64,000 nt of DNA from Schistocephalus solidus (Eukaryota > Platyhelminthes > Cestoda > Diphyllobothriidea > Diphyllobothriidae): contig WEDG01000313.1 in NCBI GenBank assembly GCA_017591395.1, positions 124,001 through 188,000 on the forward strand, in the 5' to 3' direction. The stretch's first letter is position 1. Every line of letters begins with the position of its first letter. A program made the position numbers and the translations under genes. Below are positions 37,649 through 47,750 of the stretch, in pieces. The notes under the pieces were generated by a model, which saw only the letters and a list, made by a program, of their open reading frames with translations, made no database searches and was not told the DNA's origin.

Positions 37649-37995
37649 AGTTCGACCGTCGTAGTCCGACGATGTCCACCGTATGCTCCATGGGAAAGTG
37701 GAGCAAGGACGGTGACTTGCGCGTGATTTAGTTTAAAGTGATAGTAGACTTGCGCTGCATCTACCGCACTCTCTCCTCCTCCCCACCTGAACCCGGTGTC
37801 AAGACAGAGTCAAGAAGACCGGAGGCGGGAGAGGACGCAGGTGGCTGGCACGGCCGGGTCCCCTAGGCCCTAGCCACCCCTAGGCGTGCCACCACACCTC
37901 CCATGTTCGGCATTTGTTAGCGGAGCGCAACCCGAATAACGCATGCCGTGCCCTGATTAGGCCCCCGTGTTGGTCCAACGCATCTACCACGTGGC
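37649..37995 (-). mobile_element. Foldback repeat family A, 347 bp copy inside LINE copy 1
   Basis: Starts agttcgaccgtcgtagtccg and ends catctaccacgtggc. It is flanked by an 11-base direct repeat acaaactacac (37634-37644 and 38036-38046), which marks the insertion. It lies in antisense to the copies at 39480-40170. By eye it is over 90% identical to 42332-42678. It has no coding capacity, so it is nonautonomous. Confidence 0.82.
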
Positions 37996-38901
37996 ATGTT
38001 TAGGGGGCTGTGGTGTAGTTTGTTAGTCAACACCAACAAACTACACCACAGCTCACATCAATGTCAATGGCGCACAACTGACATCTGTGGATACCTTCAC
38101 ATACCTGGGCAGCAATCTCTCCCACAGCACCAAAGTTGACGATGAGATCGCCCATCGGATCGCCAAAGCCAGCCAAGTATTGAACGCCTGCAGAACGTGG
38201 TCTGGAATCGACATGGTCTCAACCTCAGCACCAAACTCAAGATGTACAAATCTGTCGTATTGTCGTCGCTACTGTATGGAGCGGAGACGTGGATGATCTA
38301 CCAAAACGCAGGCACGGGAGCTCAACCACTTCCACCTCAGCTGCCTTCGCAGAATACTAAAGCTGACATTGCAAGACAGGATACCGGACGCGGAAGTGTT
38401 GGAACGAACAGGCCTTCTCAGCATTTATGCTCAGCTGAAACAACTGCAACTCCGATGGAGTGGCCATCTTGTGAGGATGGACAACGAACGACTACCTAAA
38501 CGAATCTTCTATGGAGATGTCGCCACGGGTCAAGGGGGTCAAGAACGACACTAAAAAGACACTCTAAAGGCTACCCTGAAGCAACTGCGGATCAACCCGG
38601 CGACATGGGAGGACCTCGCCCGTAACCGAAGACCGTAACAGTGAAGACAGGGGCAGCGATCTACCGCAGAAATCGCCACCGCCAAGACCAAAACAGCGGC
38701 ATGAAAGTCACCAGCGTCCTGGACCCACACTACCAATGCACAAGCCCTCACTACATGCCCACGCTGTCAACGCACCTTTCGTGCGCGAATCGGCCTGGTC
38801 TGACATCTTCGGACGCAATGCACCAACTATCCGACAATTCCAACTTTTACGTCAAATTCTGCCAACCCTCCTTCGGACTCCCCACCCTCCCCACTGGTAC
38901 C

Positions 38902-39012
38902 AATTCCACTACTCCCACTACTACTCCACTACTACTCCTACTAATACTCCACTACTACTCCTACTACTACTCCACTACTACTCCTACTACTACTCCTACT
39001 ACTACTCCACTA
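38902..39012 (+). repeat. (ACT)n-rich pyrimidine tract in the LINE zinc-finger linker
   Basis: Repeats of ccactactactcct-type units between fingers 1 and 2. In the related copy at 1-750, this position holds non-repetitive Thr/Ser-rich coding sequence, so the tract looks like local expansion. Confidence 0.9.
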
Positions 39013-39479
39013 CATCCCAATACTCCTCATTTGTTACCACCACCACTACCGCCTCTCTCACCAACAGCGCTGGGGACTCTCTCCAAAAACGGTCGGCATT
39101 GCGACCGCACATTACCTCACGCACCGCCACTGCCACTCCCACTACCATTAATGACATCCCCCAGCCCCTCCCGATTTCTCCTGCCCATACTGTGCCCGCA
39201 CCTTCAACTCATGCATCGGCCTGGTCGGTCACCTACGAATCCATCACACAGAGGCTAGTTAACGAGGCTCTGGGGCTCCAACATACAGTTGCCGCGCTCA
39301 CATCCACTGCCCTCACTGCCCCCGAACCTTTACACGCTGCATGGGCCTATTAGGGCTCATGCACTTCCACAACAACCTTCGGTAAACCACCGGAGGATAA
39401 GCCATATCAGCGCACACTTTTTTCACCAATACATAGACAACACCCTCACCATCATTATGTTCCTGAGCATATCACGGTT

Positions 39480-40170
39480 TCCCAGAAATTGTGGCTTAGA
39501 AGGTTGCCAAGCTGACGCTTGCACCACACGCCTTCGGCCCAGTGTATGTGTTGTGTGTGATGAGTGGCCGACCAGTAGACCAGGAGTCAGACGGCGATGG
39601 CTCCTCCATATCCCCTGATTTAGTGAATCCCAGTGTGTGTGTTATGGGCTCCAGGTCGTGCTGTGGCGTGCGAAGACGGGTACGCCGACCCGTCAGCCAA
39701 TGCACCCACTCCCACCTCAGACAACTGACCGGCTCGGACGGTGGGTCTGATTGTGGGGGAGAAAGTGAGGTGGACGGCTCAGCGCATTTTCCTCACTAAA
39801 CAAGCTGACTTGCTTGAAACTATCACCATGATCTAAAAAACACGGTTTAGAAGGTTGCCAACTGACGGGATAACTCAGACCGCGTGGTCGGCCTTGTGCA
39901 TGCGTTATGGTGCTCCCACTCAGTTTAGATCCAAGCCACCGCTCTCTTCTGTTGTTGTGTTTTTTAGGACCACATTGCGTGGGTCCGCGCCCTCTTTCGC
40001 CTCCGGCCTCCTTGATTATGTCTTGACATCGGGTCCAGGTGAGGGGGACAGAGAGTGAGTTCGATGCAGCGCAAGTATACCATCACTATAAGCCAACACG
40101 AGTCACATTGGCTGCACAGCATACGGTGGACATCGTCGAACGCGAAGGTCGACCTATCGTCGCTTGGTGA
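39480..40170 (+). repeat. Repeat modules of family A after LINE copy 1
   Basis: Two starts of the module ggcttagaaggttgccaa / ggtttagaaggttgccaac (39490 and 39845), the segment gacaactgaccggctcgga near 39720, and the family end gcacagcatacggtggacat near 40118-40140. The same order of modules follows LINE copy 2 at 44900-45770. Confidence 0.7.
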
Positions 40171-40869
40171 AATGCTTTGCTTATCACAGAGCGTTGGATT
40201 CGCCAGGATTTAACATGGCCGATGCGGGCTTTGAAGATGCAGTCGCAGTTGGAACAGATTAGTATTGAGTGTGCATTGGTGTTAGAAGGGCCGACGACTG
40301 CGGTCTTGAAGGACATCACCCTAGATATCCTTGTTTACTGGCATTGGCTTAAAAGTGAAAGTCAGAATGTCATTGTGATAGTGCCTTTGGGCTGAATTGT
40401 CTGCGAGCAAACGCAGTGACGTCACCGTAAAATACGCAGTTTTTTTTAGGAGGGGGGGGCGGGTCTGCCCATCCATCCTCGTAACGAGGCCAACCTCAAT
40501 GCAGCTGGTTGACTCTATGCATGCAAGCACTGTATGGAACGACGTTCCTTTCTAGGAACTCAGCGTTCAAAATAATTTCCGCTAACCGCAACTTCAATCT
40601 TCTTCGGAGGCAGCTGGAGTGCTAGCCGTTTAGCTGTCTTGTTCGGCTTTCATAGACTTCCACTTCTCCAACCCGTATGAGGGCACCTTCAGGAACAATC
40701 GTCAATTAATCGGAATCTGCAGAAAGCAGTGAGAAAACTTGTATTTCTGTAATGTTTGTTTTGCTATTTCAATGAGTTCCTATGCAGATGACCACGCAAT
40801 TTGAAAAATGAAAGGACTAGACGTTTGTAAATCGGTGATTAAAAGTTAATCCAAGGTTACTGGCCCAAA
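40171..40869. other. No recognised gene
   Basis: Spacer with a G run at about 40452-40459. Nothing identifiable. Confidence 0.45.
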
Positions 40870-40978
40870 CCTAACCATCTTCATAGCATTAATTTTTACT
40901 CTAACTCTTTGTTTAAACCCACCCCAAACCCTAAGCCAAACCCTAAAGCGATGCTAAGCTAAACCTTACCTTAAAACT
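40870..40978. repeat. Degenerate CCTAA/CCCTAA tract
   Basis: Near-telomeric motifs (aacctaacc, accccaaaccctaagccaaa, ccctaaagc, aaaccttacc). No inverted ends are seen, and it lies next to tRNA-like element B. Confidence 0.65.
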
Positions 40979-40992
40979 TCCATAATCAGTAG

Positions 40993-41129
40993 GGGATTTT
41001 GGCAGATTTGAATAATTCCTTTGACCCACTTGTGAAAATTTTGGCGGCCTTGGTGGGATTCGAACCGACGCCAGAAAGGGCAAGGCTTTAGTACAGCCAA
41101 CGATATAGCCAACTGAGCTACCAAAATCC
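40993..41129 (-). mobile_element. tRNA-like short element B
   Basis: Read on the minus strand, it begins ggattttggtagctcagttg (A-box-like), has an anticodon-arm-like ggctgtactaaagcc and a strong B box, cggttcgaatccc. It then runs into a tail, ttttcacaagtgggtcaaag, and ends near ccaaaatcc. The two ends form a short inverted repeat (ggattttgg / ccaaaatcc). A degenerate copy at 958-1090 shares head and tail, so I call it a SINE-like element and not a tRNA gene. Confidence 0.7.
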
Positions 41130-42331
41130 TCTGCTAATTAATTGTGCCTGGTAGTCATCCGGTGGATTCTAGATTGATTGCTTAGGAAATCCTGCTTGGG
41201 CAGTCAGCTTGCTGTATCGGAATTGGTGGATTCCATACGTTGCAGTAGGCTGGGCGGGTAACTTGACCTAATTGTGATTAAACTTATATATGTGGCATCA
41301 GTACCCTGTCCCCGACCGACCACCCACAATCTCCGACATCGCCCTCGAACGGCTTCCTTGAGTGCAAAAGGACAACTATAAATACCTCCCATTTTGCTTT
41401 CTAAAGATGATGAGGTCCATACATCAGCTTTACAGGGAAAACAGCTGGTCTTTAACAATCCTCGCTGAAACCTACACATGACAGCCCCTGATTGATGCAC
41501 AAACTTACGATAATGTTCGAGGAGCCGTGGCTCCAAGGCTAAGTTTACCAGGAGTTTAAGGTTGGGACACCACCTTCCTATCTACAAAAAGAAACCGAAG
41601 AGGCAACTCCACGGCGAACATCAAAAAATTACTCTCCTTAAAATTGTAGGGAAAATCACCGTTTCCGTCCACCGGTGCAACCATCTAGCAAATGACCTCC
41701 TAGTGGGGCCTCTGGCGATACCGTGACACCACCGGTATGATCTTTGCCACGCGCCAACAACAAGGGAAGCGCTCAGAGAGGCAAACTCACAGTTACGTGA
41801 CGTAGAACCGACAATGCCCTCAGCACAGTTAATCGGGATAGAAATTCGGTTGTTCAGAGCGATTTAATGCACACAATGAGCCAGTTACGAGTCAGCATGC
41901 GTTTCGGTAAGCAAAACAGCCACAGAAGCATTGAGAGTGATGCAGGGTTGAGTATTCGTTCCATTCGCTCCTACCCTCTTTATTATCACGTTCTCTGTCA
42001 TGCTGTTGGGTGCCTACAGTTATGAAATCCCTGGTATCAACAACTTCTAGATGACCGATGGCTAACTTCTTAAAATCCTACGATTTAAATAATCAATGCG
42101 GATTTCAACGACTACTATCCATAAACCCCTCTTCGTTGACAACTATGCGATCTATGCCATGATTGAACTAGCAATGCAAAGAAAGATGGACCCCTTCGCC
42201 TCCGGCTGAACTGACTTCAGTCAGTGATCAGGCACCAGCCGTCGCCCAGTAGGGCATACAACGACCCTCGCATCATGGACAATGGCATCCAAATCCAAAC
42301 AGCAGAAAAATTCGCTTTTTAGGCGCACGAC

Positions 42332-42678
42332 AGTTCGACCGTCGTAGTCCGACGATGTCCACCGTATGCTCAATGGGAAAGTGGAGCAAGGACGGTGACT
42401 TGCGCGTGATTTAGTTTAGAGTGATAGTAGACTTGCGCTTCATCTACCGCACTCTCTCCTCCTCCCCCACCTTAACCCGGTAACATGACAGAGTCAAGAA
42501 GACCGGAGGCGGGAGAGGACGCAGGTGGCTGGCGCGGCCGGGTCCCCTTAGTCCTAGCCGCCCCTAGGCGTGCCACCTAACCTCCATGTTCGGCATTTGT
42601 TATGGGAGCGCAACCCGAATAACGCCTGCCGTCCCCTAACGTGGCCCCCGTGTTGGTCCAACGCATCTACCACGTGGC
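42332..42678 (-). mobile_element. Foldback repeat family A, 347 bp copy inside LINE copy 2
   Basis: Same start (agttcgaccgtcgtagtccg), same end (catctaccacgtggc) and same length as 37649-37995. It is also antisense to its host LINE and interrupts the same coding neighbourhood, just around the position of the YLGS motif. No clean target-site duplication is visible. Confidence 0.8.
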
Positions 42679-44339
42679 CCCCACACACACTCTCACAGTG
42701 CAATAAAATGAACGAGGACGTTGCGCACCGGATATACAAAGCCAGTCTGACTCTCGGCTGGCTGCAAGCCTCCATGTCAAATCGCCATGGCCTACATCTC
42801 CTCGGCAAACTACGGACGTGCTAATCTGTCACCTGAAAAAAACCGCTGTATGAAGCGGAGCCCTGGACAGCCTACGAGCACCAAGCGAGGAAGCTCAACC
42901 TCTTCAACCTTATCCACACGCCTCGGAAGAATACTAAAGCCCAGGTGACAGAAGGGAATTACAGACAGATAATTCTTTGTAAGATCCGGAATTCTCAGCG
43001 TTTGCCTTGCTGAGGCAAATTAAACTGCAAGAGAACGAATAACTCAAGAGGATTGGTGAACAATGCCTACCTAAGCTACTCTTCTACAGCAATTTTGCTA
43101 GAGGTGCCTGCCGAGATAGAGTACGCTGCAAGCGTACACCTTCCATAACTTATTTAAGCGCTTAAAATTCAGTCTGGATACCTGAACAGACTTCACCCGG
43201 AATTGACTGGGCTGGCAAAGAGCGGTGAAGGTCAGAGTAGCAATAGGTGAAGCAAATCGGATTGCCACTGGCAGTGACAAAAGAGCGATTCGTATGTCCC
43301 AAGTACCCCCGACTCACAAGGTTACCTACTGACGCCCACCAACATGTCCAAACTGTCAACGAACATTTAGCGGACGTATCAGTCTTCTCGTACGTGGCCG
43401 GACACGATGCAACAACAGCTCGAAAACTCCCCCTGCTACCTCAGCAAACGTCCCAGCGTAATCGATGCGAAAAGCCCAAAGGTGACCACCACCGCCGCCA
43501 TCACCATCACCACCACGGGTGCCACGGATGATCGCAATCCGAGTGTCCCACCACTGACATCTTCAACTCTCCCCCAACCCCCACCTCCAGTACCCCTACC
43601 ACAATACCTGCGATGACGGCGACAACTAAGACTACTACCTCTTTCATACCCAGCACCGATGAGAACACTCCCGACGCCCGTCCAATAACCTCCACCATCA
43701 CCATATCCACCAACGGCAAGGCAGACCAGATCACAAACTGTCCTCATTGCAATCGAACTTTACCTTAGGCATCAGCATGGTCTTTCGCCTGCAATTCCAT
43801 CGCACCAGGACCAGCGCGCCAATGCAAGGAGCCCCCAGTTTTAATTGCCGCATCCGCCTATACTGCCCATGCACATTCACTTACTGCCTATTCGGCTACA
43901 GGCTTTACCACGACAGCAGAATTCGCCACAATATAGACACACCAAACACGCTTTGCACATTCAAAAGCACTTCCATATCTAGCACTACCAGCTCCGCATC
44001 CACCATCGCTCATAACACTGACAGCATCATCACCACAAGCGACCACCCAGATCTCAATATATTTGGCCCACATTGCCACCGCGTATGCATGTCAAGCTTC
44101 GGCCTAGTCATTCACTTGCGAATCCATCGTAAGATGGCTAGTGGATCGGTATCTGAAGCACGAGCATACATCTGTCCCACTGTTTTGAAATGACCGCGCA
44201 GGATCCTAGTCGGCCATACAGGTTGTAAAAATCCGCCAGTCACTATCTATCATTTTTCACCAGCAAATACAGAACACACGAGTCAGTCCAACACCACCAA
44301 TCACAGGCACGGCATCGGCACCACTCACTTAAGTGGGCG

Positions 44340-44640
44340 ACCTACCCTTTGACTCCTCCTTGCAGCCTCTATGGCAATTTCATGCATTTGAGATCCGAGC
44401 AGCCCACCCCTTTGTATGAAACCAAGGTGTGCGTTGCGGGGGCAGGTTGTGTTTGTGCCAAGCGTAGGCGGGCCGTATAGCTCTGTCAGTTCCTGCGCCC
44501 TCCCGTAAGCCTTGTTTGATAGAGCGGTCTGGACTATCGCCTGGTACACGAGAAAGGAAATAAATGGTAAGGTTGACTCCAAGCACTTACTCCTCATTTT
44601 AAACAAGCTAACTGGCAAACCATTGCCAGGAGCACCAATG
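44340..44640 (+). repeat. Family A internal fragment inside the LINE copy 2 finger region
   Basis: The segment ctctatggcaatttcatgca through gatccgagcagcccaccc aligns with 46875-46925 (ctttatggcactctcactca, gatccaagccgcccctccc). It separates the last finger of LINE copy 2 from the rest. Confidence 0.55.
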
Positions 44641-44725
44641 TACACCCGCCGCACTTAACTCAACACTCTGCACTGCCCACGCACATTTCACACACCGCAT
44701 GCGTCTCCATGAAAACCTGCGGTAG

Positions 44726-44899
44726 AACATCGTCGGCTATACCACAACACTACGTCTCTCCTCCTCAGCCTCTGCACCTCACATGATCACACGCTACACC
44801 ACAAAAAACATGGTCTCAGTCTGCATAACCGATTGAGAGGTAAAGCATGATCCTCGACTACTTTCTCCATGTAGCTCCGCTGCAGCATTTGTGATCTGA
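44726..44899. other. 3' flank of LINE copy 2
   Basis: It starts gaacatcgtcggctatacc, comparable with the post-stop sequence of copy 1 (aaccaccggaggataagcc), so it is probably the LINE 3' UTR. Confidence 0.5.
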
Positions 44900-45770
44900 G
44901 CTTTAGAAATATCACGGGGTGATAAGCGCATTGGGTTAGAAGGTTACCAACTGAAAATTACACTCAGACCTCGCAGTCAGTCGCGTGTGTAGTGTGGGGA
45001 GTGTCTGACTGGTGGTCTGAGAGTCAGGCTGTGATGGCTGCTTCTTAACGTGACCTCTGGCTATCTCACACATGGGAGATGAGAGCCTTTCTACCCCCTG
45101 TTGTGTGAATTCCTTGTGCTTGTGTTTGGGAGTGCCAGATCCTGTATGTAGTACGCGTAGATGAGTTCACCAGCAGCTGCACCCACATCTGTATCAGACA
45201 ACTGACCGGCACGGACGGTGGTGTGATTGTGCGGGTGTGGGAGAGAGTGAGGTCGACGGCTATGCGCATTTTTCCTACGTCTAAACAATCTGACGCACTT
45301 GAAACTATCAAGGTGCGCTAAAAGGCGTGGTTTGGAAGGTCGCCAACGAACGGGCTAACTTGGACCACGTGGTTATTCCAGTTTGTGTTTGTGTTGAATG
45401 GCCGACTGGTGAACTGAGAGTCAGACTGCAATGGCTCCTTTTTATGGGTTCTTCGGCACTCCCAGTCAGTAGGATCAAAGACGCCCCCTTTCTTTTATTG
45501 TGAAATCCTGGTCGTTTTGCCCGGAATAGGGTAAGTGGTGGCACGTCTAGGCGCGGGTTCACACCGTGCTAGGTTTCTGCACTCTCTTCGGTCTCCGGTC
45601 TCCTTTACACCGAGTCCAGAGGGGTGAAGGGAGAGAGGGCGGTGAATGTAATGCAACTCTTCTATCACTCTTAACGAACTAACATGCAGACCACCGTCCC
45701 TGCGCCCATATTCCTCTGGGGCACACGGTGGACAACGTCGTTCGCGGCAGTCAAACTAACTTATCGGCAA
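44900..45770 (+). repeat. Repeat modules of family A after LINE copy 2
   Basis: Module starts ttagaaggttaccaactga (44936) and tttggaaggtcgccaacga (45330), the shared segment agacaactgaccggcacgga (45196-45215), and the end gggcacacggtggacaacgt (45719-45738). The order matches 39480-40170. Confidence 0.7.
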
Positions 45771-46636
45771 TACTGAGACCATACTTTAGTAGTGATCTCA
45801 TTAACGGCCTACATGGTACGTCTCGTTGCAGATTAAATCGTCCATGATAAATGCAGTCGCACTTATCAACAATGCGTTTTTGTAGCTAACCGTAGTAAAA
45901 AAAAAACCCTAGTTGATGCACAAGCAGATGCACTTAGACACTCCCCCCGCGTCGGAGATACGCCATACAAGGCAATCGTAGCGCTTTCTTCAAAATGCAA
46001 TAAATCCTGGTTACTTATACCAAATAAGCAGCAAAGTATGAACAACTGGCTCGTTGCAGGACTGAAGGTTAATCTTAGCTGCCTAGTTTGCATCATGCTA
46101 TCTCCTTTCTGGTCCCAAATCTACAGTTAAGGACTTTATAATTAGACGAAGACGTCAAAGTCTGCGAATCTGTCTTTCATAAAATGAAATTATGTTAAAT
46201 TATGTCTCATCTATGTGTCCAATACTACCAAATAGCAAATAAAGGGATGCACTTATAACACAGTCGTTAAAGCGAAATAATTTGGACGACGAGTATTATT
46301 AATGGACGTAAAACTAGAATACTTGAAACCTTCATTACCTCCTAGCTGGACGCGTTAAAGGCCGACTGATCGGTTCCAACCCGCGTTTGAGTATGCGCTG
46401 GCTGACTATTACACCTTAACTTGGCTATGATGTCCGGCAACGGCCCAACGCAGAAAGTTATCCGAGGGCCAAAAATGGTGGCTGACGTTGGCTGCAATAA
46501 AAAGGTAGAGAATATAAACAATATCCTCGTTCTTAAATGCTACACACACCCACACACGTATTTTTAGTTCGCGCAAATCCCCTGTCTTGCACAATGAACT
46601 TCCTCCTTGGCGCTAACACCCACGATACTACGGTTG
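45771..46636. other. No recognised gene
   Basis: AT-rich spacer with nothing identifiable. Confidence 0.45.
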
Positions 46637-47145
46637 TCATTACCGACGATGTCTACCTTGTACTGCACAGAAATAGTGGCATAAGGAAGGCGACTTATGC
46701 GTGAATTAAATTATAGTGATTGTAGACAATCATGGTGCGCTAAAAACCGTGTCTTGGAAGGTTGCCAACGAACGGGATAACCCGGACCGCGTGGTTAGTT
46801 CATTGTGTGTGTTTGTGCAGAGTGGCTGACGAACGGACTGAGAGTTAGTTTGCAATGGCTCCTTCTTACTGTTGCCTTTATGGCACTCTCACTCAGTTGG
46901 GATCCAAGCCGCCCCTCCCTTGTGTTGTAGTCTTCTTGTTTGGTGTTGGACCACAGTGCGTGGGCCTGTGCCCTCTCCCATCTCCGGTCCTCCTGACTCT
47001 GTCCTGACATTGGGCGCAGCTGTGGGATTGGAACAGAGAGTGAAGTAGACGCATTGAAAATCTACTTTCGCTATAATCCAGCACCAGTCACCGTCCCTTC
47101 ACCACCCTGCTGTGGAGCATCCGGTGGACATAGTCGAAATCGATG
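46637..47145 (+). mobile_element. Foldback repeat family A, two-ended copy
   Basis: The left end (46640-46725) reads cgacgatgtctacc and then attatagtgattgtagac. The right end (47060-47145) reads ctactttcgctataatccag and then ccggtggacatagtcg. The two are imperfect reverse complements over roughly 85-100 bases. The centre contains gtgcgctaaaaaccgtgtct and tggaaggttgccaacgaac. This copy suggests that the family is a roughly 0.5 kb element with long terminal inverted repeats. Confidence 0.6.
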
Positions 47146-47344
47146 TTCGAACTGTCGTAGTGACAGGAGACCCGCGCCACGCCTACCGCATTCTCACCGG
47201 TTTGTCAGGACAGAGTCAAGAATACTGGAGACGGGATCGGGCACAAATGACTGGCGCTGGTGGAAGCCTGTGCCTAGGCACGCCACCACACCCCTCCCCA
47301 CATTTGTGGCATTTGTTATGGCTGTGCATCCCCAATACCGTCTG
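47146..47344 (-). repeat. Family A antisense fragment
   Basis: ctaccgcattctcaccggt, gacagagtcaagaatactgg and gcacgccaccacacccctcc match the interior of the antisense 347 bp copies (for example 37760-37900). It abuts the sense copy directly, making an inverted pair. Confidence 0.6.
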
Positions 47345-47565
47345 CGGTGGGATCAGGTATAGCTGGCTGACGACGTCTAATAAGCCAGAAATGGCCATTC
47401 CAGTCTCACTTGATTTGTTGGTAATGTCCTTTGGCCTATATCACTAGCCGTTCTGCAGCCGCTTGTGAGGTTCTAGGGTGAGCCCCAAGGCACAAGGGGA
47501 CGAGTGAGTGCCGAAACCGATCGGTAAGTGCCCATCTACCATCTACCGATCGAAACCGACAAAAC
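47345..47565 (+). mobile_element. SINE family A, body and 3' end
   Basis: ctggctgacgacgtctaata, agccagaaatggccattcca, then gccgcttgtgaggttctagg and accgatcggtaagtgcccat. The tRNA head is missing; family A repeat takes its place. Confidence 0.75.
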
Positions 47566-47574
47566 CACGAGCTC

Positions 47575-47750
47575 GTGGCGCAGTGGGTTAGAACGTTGAC
47601 CTGCTAACCAACAGGTCGCGCGTTCGAGCCACGGGTGTTGCAACATCTGGGGTTGTGTATGACTGGCTGATGGCGAATAATAAGCTAGAAATGACAATTC
47701 CAGTCTCCCTTGTCTTTACGGTTAGGTCATTCTGACTCAGCTAATCTACC
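47575..47750 (+). mobile_element. SINE family A with best-preserved tRNA-like head
   Basis: The A box lies in tggcgcagtgggttagaacg, the anticodon-like loop in gacctgctaacc, and the B box in gcgcgttcgagccac. The body is tggctgatggcgaataataa, gctagaaatgacaattccag, tctcccttgtctttacgg. It is 3' truncated. Confidence 0.8.

Larger units (their letters stand above)
35190..39385 (+). pseudogene. Zinc-finger LINE copy 1 (RTE/CFDP2-type endonuclease-RT)
   Basis: The endonuclease reads [57 protein letters not shown] (Asp of GDFN changed to His) and WTDHRLIISKMRLRLQP. The linker reads EIQGFADRNEWKNFFATTK. RT follows: QLSSGKASTSDVIPVEIY, ATIVHLYKKRGNRQLC, TNGVKHGCVLAPTLSSLKF, and the catalytic box as LLFPDDSALN (FADD changed). 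After a 347 bp insertion it continues [38 protein letters not shown] and [19 protein letters not shown]. It ends with three zinc-finger units at 38756-38821 (stop inside), 39182-39244 and 39308-39370; the stop codon is at 39383-39385. The many frameshifts and stops mean it is dead. Confidence 0.88.
41570..44725 (+). pseudogene. Zinc-finger LINE copy 2 (RTE/CFDP2-type), heavily decayed
   Basis: It starts within RT (LSTKRNRRGNSTANIKK, where copy 1 has LYKKRGNRQLC; then RYRDTTGMIFATRQQQGKR). The catalytic region is hard to read. After the insertion at 42332-42678 it resumes at MNEDVAHRIYKASLTLGWLQ and MSNRHGLHLLGKL. Fingers are visible as CPNCQRTFSGRISLLVRG (near 43345, His changed to Arg), CPHCNRTL with a frame change (near 43740), SFGLVIHLRIHR (near 44100), and a final unit ending HENLR* at 44725. 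It is truncated at the 5' end and carries many stops. Confidence 0.78.

Noticed and set aside
38641..39353. Long Thr/Pro/Ser-rich frames (205 codons each in two frames) as a host protein
   Set aside because: They are shifted frames of the LINE zinc-finger region and its ACT repeat. The true finger frame is the third one, with a stop in finger 1.
41045..41129. Possible functional tRNA gene (minus strand) with good A and B boxes
   Set aside because: The stems pair poorly, the tail is shared with a degenerate copy at 958-1090, and the ends form their own inverted repeat, so it is a tRNA-like mobile element.
43436..43747. Gly/Val-rich minus-strand frames near 43.5 kb
   Set aside because: They are antisense to the Pro/Thr-rich zinc-finger linker of LINE copy 2, with no independent support.
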